A DNA stretch of 8,000 bases from Methylocapsa sp. (GTDB lineage: Bacteria; Pseudomonadota; Alphaproteobacteria; Rhizobiales; Beijerinckiaceae). Made by a program: the position numbers and the translations under genes. Below are positions 1 to 6,732 of this stretch, one piece after another (within the stretch, counting starts at the first letter, position 1; each line of letters starts with the position of its first letter). Location of the stretch: the NCBI GenBank assembly GCA_017353815.1, contig JAFMSB010000063.1, positions 1 to 8,000 of the forward strand, read 5' to 3'. The notes below the pieces were generated by a model. That model saw only the letters and a program-made list of their open reading frames with translations, had not been told where the DNA came from and searched no databases.

Positions 1-95
1 TGCGGCACTTCACCGGCGCCGCTCAAAAAATGTTTGCTTTTTCCGGCTCCGAAGAAGCGCAGGCCAAGCCTGGCGTTCCGGCCAAGGCTGTTTAG
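1..95 (+). CDS. C-terminal end of an unidentified protein (partial, runs off left edge)
   Basis: Reading from base 3 on the plus strand gives about 30 codons with no stop, ending at TAG 93-95; the residues finish in SGSEEAQAKPGVPAKAV. The composition (Ala, Pro, Lys and Glu rich, with mostly sensible GC-rich codons) looks like the loose hydrophilic tail of a real protein. The other two plus frames give Arg/Cys-rich, unlikely peptides. I do not recognise the family and no domain is visible in so short a piece. The stop lies 14 nt before the parS palindrome. The alternative is that this is an open frame by chance; the sequence to the left would decide. Confidence 0.35.
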   Translation, partial: RHFTGAAQKMFAFSGSEEAQAKPGVPAKAV

Positions 96-114
96 AATCG
101 TTCAAAAAATGTTT
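23..114. repeat. 13-bp direct repeat, second copy running into parS
   Basis: TCAAAAAATGTTT occurs exactly at 23-35 and again at 102-114, 79 bp apart. The second copy supplies the left half of the parS palindrome. The first copy continues as GCTTTTTCC and so lacks the right half. A weaker A-run (GGCAAAAAATC) follows at 141-151. This may be a decayed parS half-site or a chance A/T-rich match. Confidence 0.5.
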
Positions 115-125
115 CACGTGAAACA
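110..125. promoter_or_regulatory. parS: parS centromere site (ParB-binding palindrome)
   Basis: TGTTTCACGTGAAACA is a perfect 16-bp palindrome and matches the well-known chromosomal parS consensus shared by Bacillus and Caulobacter ParB proteins. Flanking A and T runs extend the perfect dyad symmetry to 26 bp (105-130). In known systems ParB loads at such sites, spreads along the DNA, recruits SMC and hands the origin region to ParA for segregation. These sites usually cluster near the replication origin and the parAB genes. No parA, parB or dnaA is in the window. I saw no second full copy on either strand. The site is intergenic and should be free of coding constraint. Confidence 0.9.
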
Positions 126-555
126 TTTTTGTCCGGTTCAGGCAAAAAATCTTACAGGTCAGAAACGAGGTTTCGCCCGTGCCGAGGTAAGACAGGCGAA
201 TATTTATGACCGGTTGAAAGCTTGGGGACCTCGCCGCCCGCGGCGGACGTTTGTGTGAAATAGCGCCGGGATACGCCGTCGCCGAGATAATAGCGAAATT
301 GCAGACTTTGCTCGATTGAGGGTCGACTCCCCACGCGCAGACATGTGTCCGCTGAAGCCGCGCGCGAGGCAATTTGTCTCGCCCGTTTGTGGAGGGCGTG
401 GCTGGCCCGCTTTCTGCGAACGGCCGTGAGAAATAAACTGGCGAGCGGCGCCGGGCGCGAGCTTTCTGTAGCTGCACCGATGGGCGCATGGACCTGCCCA
501 AGGCGGAGGCTGCCGGTATATCTCCGCGTCTTGAACTTTGTCTTGCCCAATGATG

Positions 556-601
556 GCTAATAGCTGACATATCCGCTTGATTGCGACGGCATGCTATTAG
601 C
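556..601. repeat. 9-bp perfect inverted repeat just upstream of the HEPN-type gene
   Basis: GCTAATAGC (556-564) and its exact complement GCTATTAGC (593-601) are separated by 28 bp. The right arm ends 2 bp before the GAGG ribosome site and 15 bp before the start codon. The position suits an operator for a dimeric repressor, autoregulation, or a leader hairpin near the ribosome site. A poor promoter candidate (TTGAAC at 531-536, then TGGCTA 17 bp on) lies next to the left arm. The function is inferred from position only. Confidence 0.5.
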
Positions 602-603
602 TC

Positions 604-607
604 GAGG
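604..607 (+). promoter_or_regulatory. Ribosome binding site of the HEPN-type gene
   Basis: GAGG lies 9 bases before the ATG at 617. This decides the start in favour of residue sequence MSDHEKAF over an in-frame start further upstream at about 581, which would place its first codons inside the inverted-repeat loop. Confidence 0.55.
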
Positions 608-616
608 ATTTTTAGA

Positions 617-2107
617 ATGTCCGATCATGAGAAAGCGTTTGGTTACATTGCATTTCGCCAAAACGAGGAAAACGAACTTCAAGAATTTGTGCTGGCATTC
701 GACCGCGCGGAATTGGCAAACTGGAAATCGGAGGCTACCGGTTCTTCCGAGGCAAGTGATGCTGACTCCCTTCAAAGCGTATCGAACAGCAAAGAAGAAC
801 GATCGGGAGATCTTCCTACGCGGGCGGCGGAGCTGTTGCATAGGTTTACAAGGGCAATGTCCTCGGTACGGAGCCTGGTCATCTACACATCCGTGATAAG
901 ACCAAGGCTAGTCCGCAGTTTCCTTGAGCGTATGCTTCTTGACCATGCACGAAAGCATTTAACGACGGTCGAAAATGCCGATGCAATCAAAGTATACAGT
1001 TTTACACGAGACCAATTTCCTGAGATTAACAAGCGTCTGGAAAAATTTCGAGAGTTGGTGGAGGGCCATGCTACGCTACCGAGCGCAACACTGCTGAGTC
1101 TGGTAGCTACGTTCGATTCTTATTTCGCTGAAATCGTGAAATTTGTTCTTTCCATTCATCCTGAACGTTACACAAATAGCGATCGAAAAATTGAGTTGAA
1201 GGAGATCTTCGCGAAGAAGAGTTTGGAGGAGGTAATCGATCATAATCGATGATGAGATTAGTGGCTTGATGCGTGGCAGCCATACTGCGCAGGCGCAGTT
1301 TATTGAGGCGAATCTCAGCGTGCAAATTAAAGATCGCTACGAGCGTTGGCCTAACTTCGTAGAGGTATTCGAAAGACGGAATCTGGTGGCTCATGGGAAC
1401 CTAGTGGTCAACCGTGCCTACGTTGAGAATTGCCGCATAGCAAAACTGAAAGGTATCGACCAGGTCAATATTTGGACCACTTTGTCGCTAGGTACAAAAT
1501 ATCTTCACAACGCTGTTGATGTCTTGTACGAATTTGGCGTATTATTATTTTTTGTACTGTGGCGTAAACATATTGGCGATGAAGTAGATTCTTTCGAAAA
1601 GATCAACCGGATATGTTACGAGCTTATTCTGGCAAAAAAGTTTAAACTTGCAAGTTGCCTTCTTGATTTCTGTCTACACAAGCAGGGTCGTTGTTGCTCT
1701 GATTTTGTTTCCCGGATGATGATAGTGAACCTTGCGAACTGCTATAAAAAGATGAGGGATGAAGACCGCTGCCATAAGTTGATAGCTAGCGTGGATTGGA
1801 GTGCGTCGAAGGATGAGTTTCAGATTTGTATAGCATCGCTTCGTGGCAATGTTGAAGGGGTGATTTCGCTCATGCCCAACAAAGCAATTTCCCCTAAAGA
1901 TTTTCTGAATGGCCAGCCCTTGATTGGGTGAGAGACGACCCAAAGGTCAACGAGACTTACGAGCGAGTTTATGGCGAACCCATGCGCATTGGTGCTCCGG
2001 AAGAGGTGTCCATTACGAAGCCAGGTGCGGGCGACGATGAAGGCGCGGAAAGGGCGGGGCGTCTCTCCGATGTAGCCTCCGATGTAGACAATGTAACGCG
2101 CTACTAA
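617..2107 (+). pseudogene. HEPN-type protein (candidate defence RNase), broken by two compensating frameshifts
   Basis: Three frames make one protein of about 496 residues. Segment 1 runs from ATG 617 to about 1243 (stop TGA 1250-1252). Segment 2 is one frame on, from about 1245 to 1906 (stop TGA 1929-1931). Segment 3 returns to the first frame, reads WPALDWVRDDPKVNETY onward, and ends at TAA 2105-2107. Residues across both joins fit together (SLEEVID/IDDEISGLMRGSH and KDF/WPALDWVRDD). Segment 2 holds ERRNLVAHG, with Arg at 1377 and His at 1392: an Rx4H motif of HEPN RNase domains, in the form ERRNL-xx-H seen in a large family of hypothetical, abortive-infection-like proteins. The C-terminal half (VNLANCYKK, VDWSASKDEF, WPALDWVRDD, YGEPM) also follows that family as I recall it and may be helical or TPR-like. 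No signal peptide is visible; the protein is probably cytoplasmic. GC is visibly below that of the trp/mo genes, suggesting transfer. The gene converges on moeA, 33 bp apart. RNase and defence roles are inferred. Confidence 0.75.
1234..1250 (+). repeat. Short direct repeat AATCGAT at the first frameshift
   Basis: AATCGAT occurs at 1234-1240 and 1244-1250, three bases apart, exactly where the reading frame of the HEPN-type gene changes. Short tandem-like repeats promote slippage. Loss of two bases here (or gain of one) would explain the break. Confidence 0.6.
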
Positions 2108-2140
2108 GTTGCAAAGGATCTGACCGCCGACGGCTTATAA
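2108..2140. other. Convergent gap between the HEPN-type gene and moeA
   Basis: Only 33 bp separate the two stop codons (TAA 2105-2107 on plus, TGA 2143-2141 on minus). The only symmetry is GCCG/CGGC with a 1-base centre and no T-run on either strand. No convincing intrinsic terminator is present, so transcripts from both sides may run into each other or end by Rho. Confidence 0.5.
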
Positions 2141-3367
2141 TCAAAACCCGAGGCGGATGATGCGGCAGGGATCGCCCGCGCGCGCCGGCTTCGCGTGCGG
2201 CTCGCGCAAAAGCAGGCACTGGGATTGCGCCAGAACCCGCAACAGCGAGGAATCTTGCACCTCAAAGGGCGTGGCGACAGGCAGGCCGTCTCCGCCCGCG
2301 TCCAGGCTTGCCCGCAAATAGTCCTTGCGGCCATCATTGGCGCGAAGCGCGCTGCCAAGAATGGCGGGCTCACTTTGGTCCCTTCCCGCGTCCCTATCGC
2401 CGCAGAGCGCGCGCAGGAGCGGGACGAGAAAGACAATGCCCGCAACATAAGCCGCGACAGGATTTCCCGGCAGGCCAAGGATGAGCATCTGTCCGAGCCG
2501 CCCGAACATCAAGGGTTTGCCTGGCCGCATCGCAACCTTCCAAAAATCGAGCTCCATGCCCTGGCGGGCGAGCGCGGGGCGGATCAGATCGTAATCGCCC
2601 ACGGATGCGCCTCCGAGCGTGACCAGAAGACCGGCTCCGGCTTCGCGCGCCGCGCCTATGGCTTTTTCGATCGCCGAAAGCTCATCTGGAACGATGCCAA
2701 AATCGAGCGCCTCGGCGCCCGCGCCTTCGGCAAGAGCGGAAATCGCATAGGAATTTGTGGCAACGATTTGGTCCTCGCCCGCCGCCTCGCCGGGCCGCAC
2801 CAATTCATTTCCGGCCGAAAAGATTGCCGCACGGGGGCGCTTCGCGACCGGCAGTAAGGCGTAATTCATCGCCGCCGCAAGCGCGATATCTGCCGCGCCG
2901 AGCCGAGTTCCGCCGCGAAGCAAAACCTCGCCCGCCGAAAAGTCGATGCCTTTTTCGCGGATGTGGCGGCCAGCCGCCACAGTCTCCAAAGCCTCAATCA
3001 TCCCCGCTTCCGCGCGCGCGCTCTCCTGGATCAAGATTGTATCGCAGCCCTCCGGCACCGGCGCGCCGGTAAATATCCGCACGGCTTCACCCGGGCCCGC
3101 GCGGCCCGCAAAGCCGCACCCGGCCGTGCTTTCGCCAATGACCTTCAAACGGGCCGGGAGTTTTGCAACATAGCAGGCCCGCACCGCGTAGCCGTCCATC
3201 GCGGAGACCGCCTTGGGCGGTTGCGTCCTTCGCGCGGCAAGGTCGCTTGCAAGGGTGCGCCCGGCCGCATTTCCGAGCGCAATTTCCTCGCTCGCGCGTT
3301 CCTTCGAAACGCTTCCGAGAATGCGCGCCCTTGCCTCGGCAACGGAGAGCATGGCGTTGCCGCTCAT
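2141..3367 (-). CDS. moeA: Molybdopterin molybdenumtransferase MoeA
   Basis: This cytoplasmic enzyme inserts molybdate into adenylylated molybdopterin, the last step that makes active molybdenum cofactor. The protein is 408 residues, the usual family length. Visible landmarks are AMDGYAVR (about 56-63), IFTGAPVPEGCDT (98-110), GNELV (186-190), LVTLGGASVGDYDL (248-261), MRPGKP (280-285) and LPGNPVAAYV (299-308). By motif comparison from memory, D58, T100, E188 and D228 correspond to functionally important residues of E. coli MoeA. The common TGDEL motif reads AGNEL here, keeping the Glu. The start at 3367 is chosen because it lies 2 nt after the moaC stop with a GAGG inside the end of moaC; a second Met at 3352 has a poorer upstream site. 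The tight spacing implies cotranscription, probably with translational coupling, as the last gene of the trp-moa cluster. lexA, often next in rhizobia, is absent. Confidence 0.95.
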   Translation of the reverse strand: MSGNAMLSVAEARARILGSVSKERASEEIALGNAAGRTLASDLAARRTQPPKAVSAMDGYAVRACYVAKLPARLKVIGESTAGCGFAGRAGPGEAVRIFTGAPVPEGCDTILIQESARAEAGMIEALETVAAGRHIREKGIDFSAGEVLLRGGTRLGAADIALAAAMNYALLPVAKRPRAAIFSAGNELVRPGEAAGEDQIVATNSYAISALAEGAGAEALDFGIVPDELSAIEKAIGAAREAGAGLLVTLGGASVGDYDLIRPALARQGMELDFWKVAMRPGKPLMFGRLGQMLILGLPGNPVAAYVAGIVFLVPLLRALCGDRDAGRDQSEPAILGSALRANDGRKDYLRASLDAGGDGLPVATPFEVQDSSLLRVLAQSQCLLLREPHAKPARAGDPCRIIRLGF

Positions 3368-3369
3368 GG

Positions 3370-3855
3370 TTATATAGCATCCTCGCGGAAAAAATCTCCG
3401 GATTTGCCGCCGGTCTTGCTGAGCAGGCTTATCCCCTCGATCCGCATCAAGCGGTCGGCCGCCTTGAGCATGTCGTAGATGGTAAGGCAAGCAACAGAGA
3501 CGGCCGTCAAAGCTTCCATCTCGACACCGGTTTGCGCCACGGTTTTGGCGCGCGCCCGGACCTTGATCCCCGGCAGGTCCGGATCGGGCTCAACATCGAG
3601 TGCGACCGAGGTTAGCGGCAGGAGATGGCAGAGCGGGATCAATTCGGAGGTCTTTTTCGCCGCGATAATTCCCGCCAGCCGTGCTGTGCCAAAAACATCG
3701 CCCTTTTTGGCATTGCCCGAAAGGGCTAGATCGAGGGTTGCCTTTTGCATGATAACTTTGCCTTCGGCCGAAGCAACGCGCCCGGTTGCGGTCTTTTCCG
3801 ACACATCAACCATCCGCGCCTGGCCCGAGGAAGTAAGATGGGTGAGCTCTGGCAT
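3370..3855 (-). CDS. moaC: Cyclic pyranopterin monophosphate synthase MoaC
   Basis: MoaC converts the 3',8-cyclo-GTP made by MoaA into cyclic pyranopterin monophosphate, the first pterin intermediate of molybdenum cofactor. It is a cytoplasmic hexamer. The protein is 161 residues, the same as E. coli MoaC as I recall it. It begins with the family-typical LTHL...ARMVDVSEK and contains [14 protein letters not shown] (50-63), [15 protein letters not shown] (67-81), [20 protein letters not shown] (110-129) and KTGGKSGDF (147-155). K51, D128 and K131 fall at the positions of catalytic residues described for the E. coli enzyme. The start codon at 3855 has GGTGA about 9 nt upstream. It follows trpC by 35 nt, a gap filled by a GC hairpin, and precedes moeA by 2 nt. 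moaA is not in the window. Confidence 0.97.
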   Translation of the reverse strand: MPELTHLTSSGQARMVDVSEKTATGRVASAEGKVIMQKATLDLALSGNAKKGDVFGTARLAGIIAAKKTSELIPLCHLLPLTSVALDVEPDPDLPGIKVRARAKTVAQTGVEMEALTAVSVACLTIYDMLKAADRLMRIEGISLLSKTGGKSGDFFREDAI

Positions 3856-3869
3856 AGATCACCAAACGG

Positions 3870-3890
3870 GGCCGCGGGCGGGCCGCGGCC
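3870..3890 (-). repeat. Perfect 8-bp GC hairpin between trpC and moaC
   Basis: GGCCGCGG (3870-3877) and CCGCGGCC (3883-3890) flank a 5-nt loop. On the minus-strand transcript the hairpin begins at the base after the trpC stop and ends 14 nt before the moaC start. No T-run follows, so it is not a standard intrinsic terminator. It could stabilise the 3' end of trp mRNA, act as a partial Rho-independent pause or mark a processing point that sets trp and moa expression apart. Confidence 0.7.
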
Positions 3891-4718
3891 TTATCCCTTT
3901 TGCGGCTTGGGGCCGCGGGCCGGCGTCTCGCCGATCAAAAGCGCGCGCGCCGCCGCGGCAATGTCCTTCTGGCGCATGAGGCTTTCGCCCACGAGCATGG
4001 CCGAGACGCCATGCACATGCAGCCGCAGCGCATCCTTGTGCGTTTCGATGCCGCTTTCGGCGACCACGATCCGGTCGGGCGGGATGTTTTCGGCGAGCCT
4101 CTCGCAGACTCCGAGCGAGACTTTAAAGCTGCGCAAATCGCGATTGTTGATGCCAATAAGGCGCGTCTCGAGCGGCAGCGCCCGGGCGAGCTCGGCTTCG
4201 TCGTGGACTTCGACGAGAATATCCATGCCGAGATCATGGGCCGCGCGGGTGAGGCAGCGCGCCTCGCTGTCGCTTACAAGCGCCATGATGATTAGAATGC
4301 AGTCGGCGCCATTCGCCCGCGACTCATAGACCTGATAAGGGTCGAACAGAAAATCCTTGCGAAGACAGGGGAGATGGGTTGCCCCCCGCGCCACAGCGAG
4401 GTCGGCAAGAGTGCCTTGAAAAAACCCTTGGTCGGTCAGCACCGAGAGGCAAGTGGCGCTGCCGGCCTCATAAGCACTCGCAAGGGCGGCCGGATCGAAA
4501 TTTGCCCGTATCAGCCCTTTGGACGGGCTTGCCTTTTTGATTTCGGCGATCAGCGCCATCTGGCCGATTTCACGCTTGGCCTCGATTGCCCTGACGAAGC
4601 CGCGCGGCGGATCGTGATCATGCGCCTTGCGCGCGAGTGTCTCGAACGGCATGCGGACTTTGGCGGCAGCGATTTCGCGCCGCTTGCAAGCCTCGATCTG
4701 TTTCAGAACGTCGCCCAT
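3891..4718 (-). CDS. trpC: Indole-3-glycerol phosphate synthase TrpC
   Basis: TrpC closes the indole ring in tryptophan synthesis, turning 1-(2-carboxyphenylamino)-1-deoxyribulose 5-phosphate into indole-3-glycerol phosphate with loss of CO2 and water. It is a cytoplasmic TIM barrel. The protein is 275 residues with [11 protein letters not shown] (58-68, the phosphate-binding/catalytic lysine strand), LRKDF (119-123, catalytic Lys), [10 protein letters not shown] (167-176), GINNRDL (189-195), VAESGI (219-224) and LVGESLM (242-248). It is single-function: no TrpF domain follows. The start at 4718 overlaps the trpD stop by one base (TGATG), typical of translational coupling. A GTG at 4721 would add only one residue and is less likely. 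The C-terminal tail [10 protein letters not shown] is a poorly ordered extension beyond the barrel. Confidence 0.97.
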   Translation of the reverse strand: MGDVLKQIEACKRREIAAAKVRMPFETLARKAHDHDPPRGFVRAIEAKREIGQMALIAEIKKASPSKGLIRANFDPAALASAYEAGSATCLSVLTDQGFFQGTLADLAVARGATHLPCLRKDFLFDPYQVYESRANGADCILIIMALVSDSEARCLTRAAHDLGMDILVEVHDEAELARALPLETRLIGINNRDLRSFKVSLGVCERLAENIPPDRIVVAESGIETHKDALRLHVHGVSAMLVGESLMRQKDIAAAARALLIGETPARGPKPQKG

Positions 4719-5779
4719 CACAATACCTTCGCGGCATGCAGCGCGCCGGCGGCCTGGGGGACCGCTGCGCGGTTCGACATCTTGACGAGTCTTGCAAGCG
4801 TGTCCGCGGCGCGCCCGTCATCGATCGCGCCGGCGGCCAGCAATGCACCATGCTTGAGGTCTTCGGCCTTTCCAGCAACGATCAGCGCAATTGCAGCATT
4901 CAGTACTGCGATATCCCGGTAGGCCCCTTTGGCGCCGCCAAGGACGGCATCAAGTGCTGCGGCATTGTGCGCAGGACCGCCCCCCGCCAATGATCTAAGC
5001 GGGGCACGGGGAATTCCTGCATCTTCCGGCACGATTTCAAAGGAGCGGATCTCGTCCTTGAAAAGTTCGGTCACAAAGGTCGGCCCCGTGGTAGTGGCCT
5101 CGTCGAGCCCATCGGAACCATGCACTACCCAGGCCCTATTGGATCCGAGCTTGCGCAGCACATGGGCGAGCGGCTCGCACCAATCGCGCGAGAAAACGCC
5201 CAGCAACTGATATTCGGCGCTGGCGGGGTTGGCGAGCGGGCCGATGAGATTGAAGACTGTGCGCGTGCCAAGCTGCGCGCGGACTCCCGCCGCGTGGCGG
5301 ATTGCCGGGTGATGGGCACACGCGAACATGAAACAAATGCCCGCCTCCCTGAGGCAGGCTTCGAGCTCGCGCGGCACAAGATCAAGACCCACTCCGAGCG
5401 CGCCCAAAACATCGCTTGCGCCGGATTTCGACGAGGCCGCGCGATTGCCGTGTTTTGCCACGGGAACCCCGCAGGCGGCGGTAATAAGCGCCGCAAGAGT
5501 CGAGATATTGTAAGTATCCTGGCCATCCCCTCCCGTGCCGACGATATCGATTGCCCCGCCGGGCGCTACGATCCTTATCATTTTTTGGCGCAGGGCGCTG
5601 ACTGCGCCGGCGATTTCTTCTGCCGTTTCGCCGCGCGCTCTTAAGGCCAGCAAGAAGCCGCCGAGCTGAGCCGGGGTAACGGCACCTTCGAAGATGAGAT
5701 CGAAGGCACACTTTGTCTCGTGCTCGCTCAGGCTTGAGCCGCTGGCGGCCTTGGCAATAAACGGCTTGAACGCTTCCAT
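4718..5779 (-). CDS. trpD: Anthranilate phosphoribosyltransferase TrpD
   Basis: TrpD joins anthranilate to the ribose of PRPP, giving N-(5-phosphoribosyl)anthranilate, the second step of tryptophan synthesis. The 353-residue length fits the stand-alone bacterial enzyme. Landmarks are the PRPP-binding loop GTGGDG (81-86) followed by DTYNIST, the glycine/serine loop [12 protein letters not shown] (109-120), [10 protein letters not shown] (about 177-186) and the HGSDGLDE segment. The frame is open upstream to 5935, but that part lies inside trpG. The ATG at 5779 has AAGG about 9 nt upstream and places the typical TrpD N-terminus ([11 protein letters not shown]) first. The trpG stop is 16 nt upstream and the trpC start overlaps the trpD stop, so the three genes are almost certainly one transcript. 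No glutaminase domain is fused to it, unlike in enterobacteria. Confidence 0.97.
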   Translation of the reverse strand: MEAFKPFIAKAASGSSLSEHETKCAFDLIFEGAVTPAQLGGFLLALRARGETAEEIAGAVSALRQKMIRIVAPGGAIDIVGTGGDGQDTYNISTLAALITAACGVPVAKHGNRAASSKSGASDVLGALGVGLDLVPRELEACLREAGICFMFACAHHPAIRHAAGVRAQLGTRTVFNLIGPLANPASAEYQLLGVFSRDWCEPLAHVLRKLGSNRAWVVHGSDGLDEATTTGPTFVTELFKDEIRSFEIVPEDAGIPRAPLRSLAGGGPAHNAAALDAVLGGAKGAYRDIAVLNAAIALIVAGKAEDLKHGALLAAGAIDDGRAADTLARLVKMSNRAAVPQAAGALHAAKVL

Positions 5780-5795
5780 TTCAGCCTTCGACAAT

Positions 5796-6425
5796 TCAAG
5801 CTTGCGGCAACACGAGCGCCTCTTCCCGGGCGGCCCTGCCAGTTTTGTTCCATTGGGCTGCAAGAGCGAGAAAATTCTCGATAATGCGCTGGCCGTGCTC
5901 CGCGGAAACGCTTTCGGGGTGGAATTGCACGCCATGCGCGGGAAAGTGCTTATGCGACAGGGCCATAACGAGATCGCCGGCAGTGGCTGTCACGCTTAAG
6001 ATGTCCGGGATGGAATTTCTTTCGACGACAAGCGAGTGGTAGCGCACGCAGCGGAAGGGCCCATTAATGCCGCGAAAGACGGTCTCTCCGCTGTGCTCGA
6101 TCTGCGCGAGCTTGCCATGGACGGGTTGTGGTGCGCGCAAGATTTTGCCCCCAAATGCTTCGCCCAGCGCCTGATGACCGAGGCAGACTCCGAAAATCGG
6201 TATCCACGGCGCCGCGGCAGCAATGAGATCGAGGCAGATTCCCGCGTCGCATGGCCGGCACGGACCCGGGGACAAAACAATGGCATCCGGACACTCGTCC
6301 AGCACTTCCGCCACGCTCACGCAATCATTGCGGTGAACACTGACCTCGGCGCCAGCGCGCCCGAAGCAATGCACCAGGTTCCAGGTGAAGCTGTCATAAT
6401 TATCGATGAGCGTAATGGCGGTCAT
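5796..6425 (-). CDS. trpG: Anthranilate synthase component II, glutamine amidotransferase TrpG
   Basis: TrpG releases ammonia from glutamine and channels it to TrpE, which makes anthranilate from chorismate. It is a cytoplasmic class I amidotransferase of 209 residues. The N-terminus is the classic ITLIDNYDSFTWNLVHCFG. SPGPCRPCDAG (52-62) is the oxyanion/GPG-like segment in the Cys variant also seen in other alphaproteobacteria. GVCLGHQALGEAFGG (79-93) carries the nucleophile Cys81, and FHPES (168-172) supplies His169 and Glu171, so the triad is complete. The C-terminal 20 residues (KTGRAAREEALVLPQA) extend past the fold. trpE is not adjacent, so this is not a fused trpE(G) as in Rhizobium. 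It is the first gene of the cluster. In a few bacteria the same protein also serves 4-amino-4-deoxychorismate synthase (PabA), which cannot be told apart from sequence alone. Confidence 0.96.
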   Translation of the reverse strand: MTAITLIDNYDSFTWNLVHCFGRAGAEVSVHRNDCVSVAEVLDECPDAIVLSPGPCRPCDAGICLDLIAAAAPWIPIFGVCLGHQALGEAFGGKILRAPQPVHGKLAQIEHSGETVFRGINGPFRCVRYHSLVVERNSIPDILSVTATAGDLVMALSHKHFPAHGVQFHPESVSAEHGQRIIENFLALAAQWNKTGRAAREEALVLPQA

Positions 6426-6732
6426 GCGCGGGCTTGCCCTTTTCCGGCGCTTTTTTGAGCCGCGCCCGCCGCAAGGTCAAGATCAATGGCGTGCAAGCCG
6501 CGCCCCTGCCTCGGGACGGGCCGGCCCCCCTTCCCTCGCGCCGCGGCCTTATGACGGCGGCGCCAGCCAGCAGGCCAAGAAGGCAATCCGGGCGTCAGAA
6601 GCGCAAACTTCCCCATTTTCTTGTATAACTGACGAATTCTTTTGTACAATGGGAATCGAGCGCAAGTACTGCGGGCAATGCACGCATGATAGGAGCCATC
6701 CGGCTGCGTCGATACACTCGCGCGTTCGGGTA
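6426..6732. other. Leader region between the DUF2478 gene and trpG
   Basis: This stretch of about 307 bp has no convincing gene. On the minus strand it contains a promoter candidate (6622-6649), then a GC-rich segment with a 7-bp hairpin (arms 6538-6544 and 6557-6563, 12-nt loop, no T-run), then a weak AAGGG about 13 nt before the trpG start. No short leader peptide with tandem Trp codons is seen, so classical trp attenuation is not supported. Confidence 0.5.
6622..6649 (-). promoter_or_regulatory. Candidate promoter for trpG-trpD-trpC-moaC-moeA
   Basis: On the minus strand TTGTAC (6649-6644) is followed after 16 bp by TATACA (6627-6622), a fair sigma-70-like pair set in an A/T-rich island within otherwise GC-rich DNA. 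Transcription would start near 6615, giving a leader of about 190 nt before trpG. The -35 box is itself within the palindrome TTGTACAA. The call is from pattern only. Confidence 0.3.

Larger units (their letters stand above)
131..616. other. Gene-poor stretch between parS and the HEPN-type gene
   Basis: Several long frames cross this stretch on both strands, but their translations are Arg/Ser/Pro-rich, with no domain, no good ribosome site and no consistent codon pattern. They are what GC-rich non-coding DNA produces. I see no tRNA-like cloverleaf. The last 60 bases hold an inverted repeat (556-601) and the ribosome site of the following gene. A short GC hairpin (CCGCC/GGCGG, 234-246) has no T-run and is not called a terminator. 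Confidence 0.6.

Noticed and set aside
234..246. CCGCC/GGCGG hairpin as a terminator
   Set aside because: Five-base stem, 3-base loop and no T-run on either strand.
10..570. Long minus-strand frames (10-570 and 152-550) and plus frames (34-258, 345-560)
   Set aside because: Arg/Ser-rich translations without domains, no ribosome sites, mutually overlapping; one of them simply reads through the parS palindrome (MFHVKH).
1236..1925. Programmed ribosomal frameshifting in the HEPN-type gene
   Set aside because: No clear slippery heptamer is seen at either site, the first shift is in the less common direction, and two separate recoding events in one gene are improbable.
2195..2857. Plus-strand open frames opposite moeA, moaC, trpC, trpD and trpG
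   Set aside because: They are antisense shadows produced by high GC in genes that are securely identified on the minus strand.
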